NCBI GenBank assembly: GCA_025928435.1
Contig: JAICJM010000015.1
Span: 1-34,512, forward strand
Length of the DNA: 34,512 nucleotides
Reading direction: 5' to 3'
Source of the DNA: Thermoleophilia bacterium
Lineage (GTDB): Bacteria > Actinomycetota > Thermoleophilia > Gaiellales > JAICJC01
A model generated the notes under the pieces. It worked only from the letters and a program-made list of their open reading frames with translations. It made no database searches and was not told where the DNA came from. Each line of letters begins with the position of its first letter. Within the stretch, counting starts at the first letter, position 1. The translations under genes and the position numbers were made by a program. Of this stretch, positions 1 to 6,994 are shown piece by piece.

Positions 1-56
1 GGTTGAGGGCCTTGTGACCCGATTGGGTCGTGGAGGTTCAAGTCCTCTCCAGCGCA
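1..56 (+). tRNA. tRNA-Leu(GAG), 3' part; 5' half lies outside the window
   Basis: The bases fold as the 3' half of a class II tRNA. The anticodon loop TTGAGGG (positions 3-9) carries GAG, read as leucine. A long variable arm with a perfect 5-bp stem (GACCC, loop GATT, GGGTC, 16-29) follows, as expected for Leu or Ser. The T arm is GGAGG-TTCAAGT-CCTCT (32-48), and the acceptor 3' strand is CCAGCGC plus discriminator A (49-56). CCA is not encoded. The D arm and 5' acceptor strand are cut off by the window start. An excisionase-like gene and an integrase follow directly, so this 3' end is the probable attachment site of an integrated element. Confidence 0.9.
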
Positions 57-63
57 TGCGCGG

Positions 64-96
64 AAGCCGCTCGGTTGAGCGGCTTTCGGCGTTTTC
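64..96 (+). terminator. Rho-independent terminator of the tRNA gene
   Basis: A perfect 9-bp inverted repeat AAGCCGCTC / GAGCGGCTT with a GGTT loop lies at 64-85. It is followed by a short T-rich stretch ending in TTTT. It lies 8 bases past the tRNA and fits a terminator of the tRNA transcript. If an att core sits in the tRNA 3' end, this hairpin belongs to the integrated element. Confidence 0.7.
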
Positions 97-127
97 GGGT
101 CGGCGGTCGGGTTGGCGCTCGCATCCG

Positions 128-151
128 CGTGGTAGCAGCCGTGGTAGCAGC
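128..151 (+). repeat. Tandem 12-bp direct repeat near the int/att region
   Basis: CGTGGTAGCAGC occurs twice in perfect tandem (128-139 and 140-151). A second short repeat, GCACGTG, occurs at 205-211 and 215-221, exactly one helical turn (10 bp) apart. Both lie between the tRNA (possible att core) and the excisionase-like gene, where integrases and excisionases of tRNA-integrating elements often have arm-type binding sites. The repeats are directly visible; the binding role is inference. Confidence 0.5.
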
Positions 152-235
152 CGCGACACGCCAGCGGCCAAGATCCCCCGTTCGAGCCACGACTTCGTCC
201 GGCCGCACGTGCTGGCACGTGAGAGAACCGAGGGG

Positions 236-481
236 ATGGATGCACGCACCGATCCCACCGGCCTGGAGACAGACGGGGTGCTCCTGACCGCCTCGCAGGT
301 CGCGCGCCGCTTGTCGGTCAGCCGAAACTGGGTGTACCAGGCGGTCGAGGACGGCCGGCTGCCGTACCGGCGGCTCGGCCCCGGCGGCCCGATCCGCTTC
401 GTCGCCGCCGAGATCGACGAGTGGCTGGACGCGCAGCGGTGCGGGTGGACGCCCGGACGTTCACGCCGAGGGGCGGCGTGA
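236..481 (+). CDS. Excisionase-like helix-turn-helix DNA-binding protein
   Basis: This 81-residue protein has one MerR/excisionase-type winged HTH. The core reads LTASQVARRLSVSRNWVYQ, followed by a wing around LPYRRLGPGGPIRF and a closing helix AAEIDEWLDA, the classic helix-turn-helix pattern of the excisionase DNA-binding family. ATG 236 is chosen because AGGGG lies just upstream and longer in-frame starts run back through the tRNA terminator. The stop TGA shares one base with the integrase ATG (479-483), so the two are probably translationally coupled. Probable role: recombination directionality factor or regulator of the integrase. A general HTH regulator is also possible. The basic tail (RRGAA) is short and unremarkable. 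Confidence 0.75.
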   Translation: MDARTDPTGLETDGVLLTASQVARRLSVSRNWVYQAVEDGRLPYRRLGPGGPIRFVAAEIDEWLDAQRCGWTPGRSRRGAA

Positions 482-1628
482 TGCCAGGCTGGATCCTCGA
501 GCGCACGCTGCGAAGCGGCGCCACCGTCTTCGACATCGGTTACCGCGTCAACGGCCGGCTGGTCAAGCGAAAGGGTGGAACGACCCGCCGCGAAGCCGAA
601 GCGGCGCTCGTGCTGGCACTGGCAGACATCGAGTCGGGCGTGATCCGCGACCACACCACCGACACGCTCGGCGCCTACGCGATGCGCTGGCTCCTGCGCC
701 GCGCGCCCTTCATCGAGCCCGGCACGCACACCGCCTACCGAAACGACGTCATCTGTCGGATCGCGCCCACCCTCGGGGAGCTGCGCCTGCGCGACGTCAC
801 CGCCGAGGCGATCGAACAGGCGATCCTCGAGATGCAGCGGATGAAGCCGCGGCGCGGCTCCGGGCGCGCGACCTACAGCGCAAAGACGATCAACAACACC
901 CTGACCACGCTCTCTGTGATCCTCGGTGCCGCGGTGAACGACGGTCTGCTGCGCCAGAATCCCGCTCGCCGGCAAGGCGGCGCGGGCGAGCGACGGATGC
1001 GCGCGCGAGTGGAATTCTCGGAGGTGGCATACCTGATGCCAGACGAAATTCCGCTCTACCTCGATGCCTGCGACCCTACTTACCGTGACCTGGCGGAGGT
1101 GCTTGCGCTGGCTGGCCTTCGGATCAGCGAGGCGCTGGCGCTGGAACCGCGCGACATCGACGGCGAAGACGGCATGATCACCGTCGCCCGCCAGCTCAAG
1201 AACGGCGCCGGTGCCCAACTCAAGGACAAGACACCGCGAAGCGTCGAGATCGGCCCGCGCCTCGCCGACCGGCTCGAACGCCGCGCGCACGCATCCCGGC
1301 GGGCACGGCGGCGGATGCTGTTCGCCGAGCCTGACGGCAGCTACCTCGACCGCACGGTCATCGCCCGGCGCTGGCACGACCCTGCGCTTCGGGACGCTGG
1401 CATCGACATGCATCTGCGGGTGCATGACCTGCGCCACACGGCAGCCGCGGGCTCATCGCAGGAAAGCAGTCGCTCGAGTACGTGCGCCGCCAGCTCGGCC
1501 ATGCCAGCATCCGTCAGACCCAGGTATACGCGCACCTCGAGCGCCGCGGTCGCGGCCAGGCGGCGGCGCACACCGAGAGCGCGATCTGGTCGCCGAACGG
1601 GCTGACAGCGCGTGACCACGACGGATGA
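481..1628 (+). pseudogene. Tyrosine integrase (phage/ICE type), frameshifted before the catalytic tyrosine
   Basis: This is a site-specific tyrosine recombinase. The N-terminal part (about 1-60) resembles an AP2-like arm-binding domain, and residues 61-160 resemble the SAM-like core-binding domain. The catalytic domain shows Arg I in LAGLRISEAL (R214), a basic strand around LKDKTPRS, and H315/R318 in VHDLRHT. After HTAAAG the frame is lost. The uninterrupted frame ends at 1605 with a meaningless tail. The frame beginning with CTC at 1452 encodes the expected RRQLGHASI and the tyrosine in QVYAHLE, and stops at 1626-1628. One missing base next to GGG (about 1449-1451) restores the reading frame. 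As written, the nucleophile and second His/Arg are not made. It is either a disabled integrase or a base-calling error. ATG 481 overlaps the excisionase-like stop. Confidence 0.85.
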
Positions 1629-2134
1629 GGCCGGTCTGGCGCGGTGTCGAACCGCTCAACCCGGGCCGGGTCGATGCGACAGCTGCGGACGCGGCCGACC
1701 AGGCGGTCGAGCTGCGCTCGCGTCAGTCTGGCTGGAGCCTTCAGAACCGCCGAGCCTGGGACTGCGAGCACGATGACGGCGTCACCGGCGCGGATGCGCT
1801 CTGCGTAGTCCACCCATATCAGCCAGGCGACAAGTCGGTCTGAAGCGGTCACCGTGATCCACCGGGACGGGCCCGTGCCCTTCACCCCAACGCCGACACC
1901 AGATCGCGTTTGGAGGTCGTGTGGCGGGCGGCCAGGGCGAAGCGTCACGCCGAGAAGTCGTGGCGCAGCCATAGCCGCGAGGGAGACGGAGAGCAGTTCC
2001 GGGAGCTTCGGCGTGTCCAGATGGCGGGCGAGCGGCTCGCGACCCCGAAGCGCCATCGCGTCGGCATACGCATGGCGGGAGATGCGATCAAGGTCGCGAA
2101 CGCCGTGTCGGTCGAGGAGGGATGGCCGCGCCAT
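1514..2134 (-). CDS. Small nuclease-like protein, copy A (partner of divergent DNA methyltransferase)
   Basis: This 206-residue protein matches no family I can name with certainty. It is clearly homologous over about 120 residues to the product at 25039-25515. Shared blocks are LDR near residue 15, a P-H-D-[LV] motif at D73, VKG-[ST]-G at K85, an invariant W a few residues later, T-A-x-DRL and WVDY. An aspartate, a strand with a lysine 12 residues on, then W and a DRL helix recall PD-(D/E)XK restriction endonucleases. However, the acidic residue before the lysine is glycine here (VGVKG). The divergent neighbour is a DNA methyltransferase, as in many type II restriction-modification loci. The C-terminal 35 residues overlap the integrase 3' end on the other strand and may not be native. 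ATG 2134 is chosen by alignment to the second copy; its RBS is weak. Confidence 0.6.
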   Translation of the reverse strand: MARPSLLDRHGVRDLDRISRHAYADAMALRGREPLARHLDTPKLPELLSVSLAAMAAPRLLGVTLRPGRPPHDLQTRSGVGVGVKGTGPSRWITVTASDRLVAWLIWVDYAERIRAGDAVIVLAVPGSAVLKAPARLTRAQLDRLVGRVRSCRIDPARVERFDTAPDRPHPSWSRAVSPFGDQIALSVCAAAWPRPRRSRCAYTWV

Positions 2135-2146
2135 CGCTTCGATCTT

Positions 2147-2166
2147 GCGCGTCGTCCGGACACATG
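2147..2166 (-). repeat. Inverted repeat, left copy, flanking methyltransferase A
   Basis: Read on the minus strand this is CATGTGTCCGGACGACGCGC. It matches 3050-3069 on the plus strand at 19 of 20 bases, so the two copies enclose the methyltransferase gene as an inverted repeat. The core GTCCGGAC is itself palindromic. The site lies between the divergent start codons (2134 and 2209), so it could be an operator, a recombination site or a module boundary. The repeat is seen; each role is inference. Confidence 0.75.
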
Positions 2167-2208
2167 GAGGTCCGGCGGGAAACGGCGTGCGCGTGCTGCG
2201 GTCGAGGG

Positions 2209-3021
2209 ATGGAGGATCGGTTTGCCGAAGCCAGACATGCACTTGGGTCGCCGACTGTCGCGGCTGGGTCGGCGCTGCTTTGGCAGGGTGACGCGCTAGA
2301 GCTGCTGGATCGACTGCCGGACGGCTCAGTCCAACTCGTCGTCACGAGCCCGCCTTACAACATCGGAAAGGCGTACGAGCCGCGGCGAACGGTTGAGGAC
2401 TACGTCGCCTGGTGCAGCCGCTGGCTTGGCCAGATCGCGCGCGTCCTCACTCCAACGGGCGCGGCATGGCTCAACGTCGGCTATACGTCCGTGCCCGGCC
2501 GCGGCGTCGCCGTCCCGATCCCCTACCTCCTCTGGCCGCACCTTGGCGAGTTGCAGCTCATCCAGGAGGTCGTCTGGCACCAGACAAACGGCGTCGCGTG
2601 TCGCAGGCGGCTCTCCCCCCGAAACGAGAAGCTGCTCTGGCTCGTGCGCGACCCGTCCGCCTTCGTCTTTCACCTCGACGCGATCCGCGATCCCAACGTG
2701 GCCTACCCCCACCAGCGGCGCGAGGGCAGGCTGCGGTGCAATCCGCTTGGAAAGAACCCCGGCGACGTCTGGACGATTCCGCGTGTCGTCGCCGGCCGCA
2801 GCGTCCCCGAGCGGACACGCCACCCTGCCCAGATGCCGCTCTCGCTCGCGGAACGGCTCATCACCGCGTGCAGCAATCCGGGCGACCTCGTGTTGGATCC
2901 GCTTGCCGGCAGCGCCAGCACCCTGGTCGCAGCACGGCGCCTCGGCCGCGTCGGATGGGGATTCGAGCTGCGTGCCGACTACTGCGACCTCGCACGCGTA
3001 CGCCTGACGCAACCGAAATGA
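2209..3021 (+). CDS. DNA methyltransferase A, beta class (N6-adenine or N4-cytosine)
   Basis: This predicted SAM-dependent DNA amino-methyltransferase has 270 residues. Motif IV TSPPYNIG lies near residues 46-53 and precedes motif I at 230-238, which is the beta-class order. Between them is a target-recognition region with CRRRLSPRNEKLLW. Motif I reads DPLAGSAST rather than the usual DPFAGSGTT, and MTase B in this window keeps the canonical form. Cofactor binding may therefore be impaired. ATG 2209 is chosen because it leaves a gap for the repeat and starts near the first conserved strand (LLWQGDALE). ATG 2164 is an alternative and lies inside the repeat. The gene is divergent from the small nuclease-like gene, and the pair looks like a compact restriction-modification locus. 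Target sequence unknown. Confidence 0.85.
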   Translation: MEDRFAEARHALGSPTVAAGSALLWQGDALELLDRLPDGSVQLVVTSPPYNIGKAYEPRRTVEDYVAWCSRWLGQIARVLTPTGAAWLNVGYTSVPGRGVAVPIPYLLWPHLGELQLIQEVVWHQTNGVACRRRLSPRNEKLLWLVRDPSAFVFHLDAIRDPNVAYPHQRREGRLRCNPLGKNPGDVWTIPRVVAGRSVPERTRHPAQMPLSLAERLITACSNPGDLVLDPLAGSASTLVAARRLGRVGWGFELRADYCDLARVRLTQPK

Positions 3022-3049
3022 GGCGGCCGGCTAGGAGACCACGCCACCA

Positions 3050-3069
3050 CATGTGTCCGGACGGCGCGC
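3050..3069 (+). repeat. Inverted repeat, right copy, flanking methyltransferase A
   Basis: CATGTGTCCGGACGGCGCGC begins 28 bases after the methyltransferase stop. It is the partner of 2147-2166 (one mismatch). Its 11-base core TGTGTCCGGAC recurs at 24172-24182, just beyond the stop of the second methyltransferase. Confidence 0.75.
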
Positions 3070-3129
3070 ACACTAAGTCGGAGCGCCCGCCACCCCCGTG
3101 TCATCGCTTGCGGAGCGGAAAGGACACCC

Positions 3130-3297
3130 ATGCACCGCTTCCAGCCCTCTGAAGGCGTCTACCTCTACCTGCTCGGCTTGGTCATCATCGCAACCCACCC
3201 CGGCCGGTTTTGGTTCGGGTTCACGCTCGCCATGGTGCCACTCGTGGTCGGCTCGGTCAGTCGCTCCTTCGTCGGCCGCAGTCGGAGCGACACCTAG
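3130..3297 (+). CDS. Small two-helix membrane protein
   Basis: A 55-codon ORF starts at ATG 3130 behind a good Shine-Dalgarno stretch (GGAAAGGA, 5-base spacer). It encodes two hydrophobic segments, VYLYLLGLVIIA (about residues 10-21) and FWFGFTLAMVPLVVGSV (about 27-43), separated by a short polar turn (THPGR). The tail is basic (SRSFVGRSRSDT), predicting both ends on the cytoplasmic side. I do not recognise a family. The RBS and helix layout argue for a real gene, but its short length and the decayed DNA downstream lower confidence. Confidence 0.5.
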   Translation: MHRFQPSEGVYLYLLGLVIIATHPGRFWFGFTLAMVPLVVGSVSRSFVGRSRSDT

Positions 3298-3481
3298 CCC
3301 GAGCCGCAGCCTCGTGGAACATGGCGTGGAACTCTGATTCCATTGCAGGCACCTTCTCCTGCACCCACTTCCGACTGAACCGCTGTGGGACCTCGAAAAT
3401 CGGCACCCGCTACTCCTTCCCAGACCCGGTCCACCCGATACCTGATGCCAACGGCGGTCAGACCCTGGGCTCTCCAGCCGA

Positions 3482-4000
3482 TTGAACCGACGGTACACGG
3501 TCCGGAACTGCTCCGCATCTCGGAGTGCCTCGGGCGTTCCGGTGGGCTACCTGGTGGGCTCGAGCCTAGCCCAGCACCTGGCGCAGGAGAACCAGGTCTC
3601 GGTGATCACTCCCTTCCCAGAGGTCGCCCCCTTCTGCGACGAGACACTCGAAGGGCACGTCGTGCGAACCGCCCTTCACAACGCCGGCGTCCAGGTCGAG
3701 ACGAACCTCGTCGTCGGGGAGATCCACACGGACTGCGTAACCACGGCGGATGAGTTCGGCCGTAGGGCGGTGACCGCCTGCGATCTTGTGGTTTTGGTGA
3801 CACAGCGCGTTTCCGCGGACGCGATCTATCTCCAGCTTGATGCTGCACACCGCGACGGCACCCTCAAGTCACAACTACTTCGTGCTGGGGACTGCGTCGC
3901 CCCTCGCCTCGCCGCCGATGCCATCTTCGACGGACACAGACTCGCGATGGAACTTGATCCTGGGAGTCCGCGAAGCCCACGACCATACCGCCATGGGTAA
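3482..4000 (+). pseudogene. C-terminal stump of an FMN/FAD oxidoreductase (trimethylamine dehydrogenase / dienoyl-CoA reductase type)
   Basis: From about 3536 the frame reads like the C-terminal nucleotide-binding region of the old-yellow-enzyme fusion family. GYLVGSSLAQHLA matches the second Rossmann start, and VSVITPFPEVAPF and DETLEG follow. The most telling piece is AGDCVAPRLAADAIFDGHRLA, the conserved FAD-binding end of trimethylamine/dimethylamine dehydrogenases and 2,4-dienoyl-CoA reductases. The N-terminal TIM barrel with FMN and Fe-S sites (about 500 residues) is absent. The first 18 codons of the open frame do not fit the family, so a break lies near 3530. This is a gene remnant, not a functional protein. 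Confidence 0.7.
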
Positions 4001-5052
4001 CGATAAGTCACGAGCAGCGACTTATGCGCAGAGAGCGGATGTGCTGCAAGAGTCGCGCCGGGGGGCGAGGCCACCGCCGACGAAGCAGGTGACTCGGCGT
4101 GTTCGAGTTCGGCTCTTGGAGCGTTCGGCGCGGATCTGCGCTGCGTAGAGCCGCACGAATCGCGCGCCCCGCCTTTGCCTGCGGGAAGGGACGTCACGGA
4201 GTCGCATGCGCCGGCAGCCGTCCTCGGTCGTCTTCGGGAGAGTGGGGGAGCGGTGTAGCCAGCACGAATTCAGCGACGGCATCCAGTTTGAGGCGGAACT
4301 CCGACGGCGGTACGGCGCGGGGACGCCCCTGCTTCGCCGGTCGGCCCGCACATTCCTGGAACCGACGCGCCCCGACCGCCAGAAGCGCGGATCTGCTTGA
4401 CAGGCCGACGTCGCGAGCGAGTCCCGGCAGGAGTGGTGATCGCGCCCCCCGAATAATTCCATCCCAGTGTTCAACCCGTCTGCGACTGGCCGCGTCGTGA
4501 TGACCGCAGCCAGGGATGGCCGTTCCCGATCGGTTTTCCGAGGGTGAGCGGGGCTGCATACATCTGGGCAGCGAGCTCGTTTGCGGTGACGATCTGCTCG
4601 AGCGTTCGCGAGCATCCGGTTCACACTGTGGGCTAGGAGCTGTGGCCCTGCTAGGACGCATCCCGCGAGGATTCGTCAATCGCCTCTCCAGCCTCCTAGG
4701 CGGATCCAGGTGAACGCCGACATTGTCGATACGTACCAGCGCAATGGCTTCGGGCTGGCGATGGCGACGCGAACCGCGCCTTCCTCCGCGCGCTGCGCGC
4801 CGGCGCGGCGCCCGTTGCCATCAACCACAGCCGCGGAGCGTTGACGGGCCCACGTCTTCGCGGTAGAGCGGATCCAAGGCGTATGACCGCCCGGCGTCGG
4901 CACCCAAGTGCCCGGCGGATGGAATCCGACGACCCTGAACCCGAACACGGGCCTCTTGCGGATGCGGTGCGGAGCTTGGCGGACGCCGGTGCGGCCTTCG
5001 AGCGAGCAATCCAGCTTGGAGACGCGTCGAGCCTGCCGTCCCACGGCGCTCC
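4001..5052. other. Gene-poor, decayed region
   Basis: No intact gene is supported here. Open frames on both strands have Arg/Ser/Pro-rich compositions typical of shadows. A 7-bp hairpin ATAAGTC / GACTTAT lies near 4004-4026. At 4709-4770 one plus frame reads VNADIVDTYQRNGFGLAMA, which resembles a stretch of LysR-type substrate-binding domains. An overlapping frame reads NRAFLRALRAGAAPVAI, similar to the tail of the small nuclease-like protein at 25039-25515. Both cannot be real and neither extends far. The region is best read as a graveyard of older insertions and deletions. Confidence 0.4.
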
Positions 5053-5068
5053 GGTGAACCGGTTCACC
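5053..5068. promoter_or_regulatory. Perfect 16-bp palindrome, probable GntR operator
   Basis: GGTGAACCGGTTCACC is a perfect palindrome with no spacer, 84 bases upstream of the GntR start. It abuts a promoter-like pair at 5069-5097. Dimeric GntR/FadR proteins bind short palindromes near their own promoters, so auto-regulation is the simplest reading. The palindrome is seen; the binder is inferred from position. Confidence 0.6.
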
Positions 5069-5097
5069 CTGTCAGCGACCGCAAGCTCCGCTAAGAT
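5069..5097 (+). promoter_or_regulatory. Sigma70-like promoter of the GntR operon
   Basis: CTGTCA (5069-5074) and TAAGAT (5092-5097) are separated by 17 bases, each matching 4 of 6 consensus positions. The -35 box abuts the 16-bp palindrome, so a bound regulator would contact or block polymerase. Predicted start lies about 45-50 bases before the GntR ATG. Confidence 0.45.
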
Positions 5098-5151
5098 AGA
5101 AACTATACCGGCGAGAAAAGCCGACCTTGGGCTGGCCGGAGACCTTCGCCG

Positions 5152-5847
5152 ATGAACTCGTTGCCCCCAATCAACCTTCGTGCGAACACGGTGGACGCGG
5201 TCACGAACCAACTCCGGGGGGAGATCGTGCACGGTTCTATCCGTCCCGGCGAACGAATCTGGCCCAAGGAGCTCGCCAAACGGTTCTCGGTCAGCCACAT
5301 TCCCGTGCGCGAAGCGCTCCGGCGGCTGGAAGCCGAAGAGCTCGTCTCAGCGACATCGCACGGTGCGACGTACGCAACCGATGTCCGGCTGGAAGACATC
5401 GACGGGATCTTCGATCTCCGTGCGGTCGTCGAAGGGGAGTTCGCATGGCGATCGGCCACGGCCAGGAGTGAGGGCGACGTGCGTGAGGTACGACGGATCC
5501 TCGCCCAGCTGGAGCACTTCGATCCGTATAGCAACGAATACTACGTCGTACATCGCGACTTCCACTGGGCGCTGCTGGCGCCCGCGGCGGATTACGTGAT
5601 CCGGCGCGTGCTGGACCGCCTGTGGCGTACCACAGACCGGCACCTCGCCGTGGCTGTCGCCACGGACCGCGACTTTCCCTCCGAGCGACACGCCCGGCTG
5701 CGTACAAAGGAGCACCGCAAGCTGGTCGCAAAGTTCGCTGCAGGCGACGCCGATAGCCTGCGTGAAGCGATTGAAGCCCATCTGTCCAACTCGCGCGCGC
5801 GGTTGCGGCGCAGCTATCTGCCTGACGCGTACGCGGCTGATGCGTAA
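5152..5847 (+). CDS. GntR-family transcriptional regulator, FadR/FCD subfamily
   Basis: This 231-residue repressor-type regulator has an N-terminal winged HTH at about residues 10-75: LRGEIVHGSIRPGERIWPK is the typical first helix and turn, and VSHIPVREALRRLEAEELV the recognition helix. A C-terminal all-helical FCD ligand domain spans about 85-215, with its histidines in HRDFH, KEHRKL and EAHLS as probable metal or ligand contacts. FCD regulators usually sense small organic acids or sugar acids made or used by neighbouring genes. The gene leads an operon: its stop overlaps the next start by 8 bases (ATG 5840, TAA 5845). The upstream palindrome suggests auto-regulation. Confidence 0.9.
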   Translation: MNSLPPINLRANTVDAVTNQLRGEIVHGSIRPGERIWPKELAKRFSVSHIPVREALRRLEAEELVSATSHGATYATDVRLEDIDGIFDLRAVVEGEFAWRSATARSEGDVREVRRILAQLEHFDPYSNEYYVVHRDFHWALLAPAADYVIRRVLDRLWRTTDRHLAVAVATDRDFPSERHARLRTKEHRKLVAKFAAGDADSLREAIEAHLSNSRARLRRSYLPDAYAADA

Positions 5848-6994
5848 CTCCGACGAACGCGGGCCTAACGAGTCCCTGATCGGTGTTCCAGGCTCCCTCG
5901 CCGAGCTATCTACGCCCGCGCTTGTTCTCGACCTCGACCGTCTCGAAGCGAATATCGCATCACTCGCCGCCCACGCGGCAGCGCATAACTACGCGCTTCG
6001 GCCGGTTGTGAAGATTCATAAGTCGGTGAGGGTCGCTCGGATGCAGATGGAAGCGGGGGCGACCGGGATCGGGTGCTCGACCATCGCCGAGGCTGAGGCG
6101 ATGGTCGCCGGCGGGATCACCGACATCTTGCTGTTCACGAGCGTTGTGACCGCGGCGAAGCTCGAGCGCCTCGCGTCACTGAACGCGGGCGCGGGCGGCA
6201 TGATCGTGGCGGTCGACCACCCAGAGAATGTGGTTCAACTTGGAGAGGCGGCCAGACAGTCGCACGTCACGATGCAGGTGTTGGTTGACGTGGAGGTTGG
6301 GGACCATCGCACCGGAGTCGCGGATCCCGCGACTGCCGTCTCGCTGGCCGGACTGATCGCCGAAACGGACGGCCTTGAGTATGTAGGGGTTCAGGGCTAC
6401 TGCGGCACACACCAGGTTACGATCGACTACGACGAGCGCCGCCGTCAGGGAATGATCGTCCTCGACCGACTGGCGGAGTTCATCGACGCTTTGGACGCCG
6501 CAGGCTTACCGCCTCGCATCGTCTCTGGCGGAGGCACCGGTACCCATGATTTCGACCACGAACGCGGCGTGCTGACCGAGTTGCAGGGGGGGTCGTATGT
6601 GGTGCTCGATGGTAACTATCTCAATGTGGAGCTTCGCCGTGACGAGCCTCAGCCGTTCGCTCCGGCACTGACGGTGCGGGGGACGGTGATCTCGAACGCG
6701 CAGCCCGGCTACGTCATCACCGATGCCGGGGCCAAGGAGATCGACGGCATCTTCATGCCGATGGCAGCCCAGGTGCTGAGTGGCGCGCCTGCGGACTCGA
6801 ACTACGTGATCGTTGGCGACGATATGGGGCGGATCGAACTGTCCGGGTCGAGTCCCTCTCCGCGCGTCGGCACCACCGTCGAACTGCTCCCACCGCATTG
6901 CTATCAGACGGCGATCATGTACTCGCATTACCACTGTGTCCGGGGAGACACGCTCGTCGACATCTGGCCGATCGATGCCGTCCGAACCTGGTAG
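5840..6994 (+). CDS. DSD1 / D-threonine aldolase family PLP enzyme, copy 1
   Basis: This 384-residue fold-type III PLP enzyme (alanine-racemase-like barrel then beta domain) comes from the family of D-threonine aldolase, D-serine dehydratase and beta-hydroxyaspartate aldolase. The N-terminal signature STPALVLDLDRLEANI is followed by RPVVKIHKS, where K58 should form the PLP Schiff base. SGGGTGTHDF is the phosphate-binding loop. Near the C terminus, PPHC (H353, C354) sits where the family usually has His-x-Cys or His-x-Asp metal ligands; here the second position is Tyr, so the site is altered. Likely reaction: cleavage or dehydration of a beta-hydroxy-D-amino acid. ATG 5840 overlaps the GntR stop. 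Confidence 0.85.
   Translation: MRNSDERGPNESLIGVPGSLAELSTPALVLDLDRLEANIASLAAHAAAHNYALRPVVKIHKSVRVARMQMEAGATGIGCSTIAEAEAMVAGGITDILLFTSVVTAAKLERLASLNAGAGGMIVAVDHPENVVQLGEAARQSHVTMQVLVDVEVGDHRTGVADPATAVSLAGLIAETDGLEYVGVQGYCGTHQVTIDYDERRRQGMIVLDRLAEFIDALDAAGLPPRIVSGGGTGTHDFDHERGVLTELQGGSYVVLDGNYLNVELRRDEPQPFAPALTVRGTVISNAQPGYVITDAGAKEIDGIFMPMAAQVLSGAPADSNYVIVGDDMGRIELSGSSPSPRVGTTVELLPPHCYQTAIMYSHYHCVRGDTLVDIWPIDAVRTW

Noticed and set aside
4709..4830. LysR-like fragment (VNADIVDTYQRNGFG) and an overlapping frame resembling the nuclease-like tail (NRAFLRALRAGAAPV)
   Set aside because: They lie in different frames over the same bases, each only about 20 residues long, with no supporting flanking homology.
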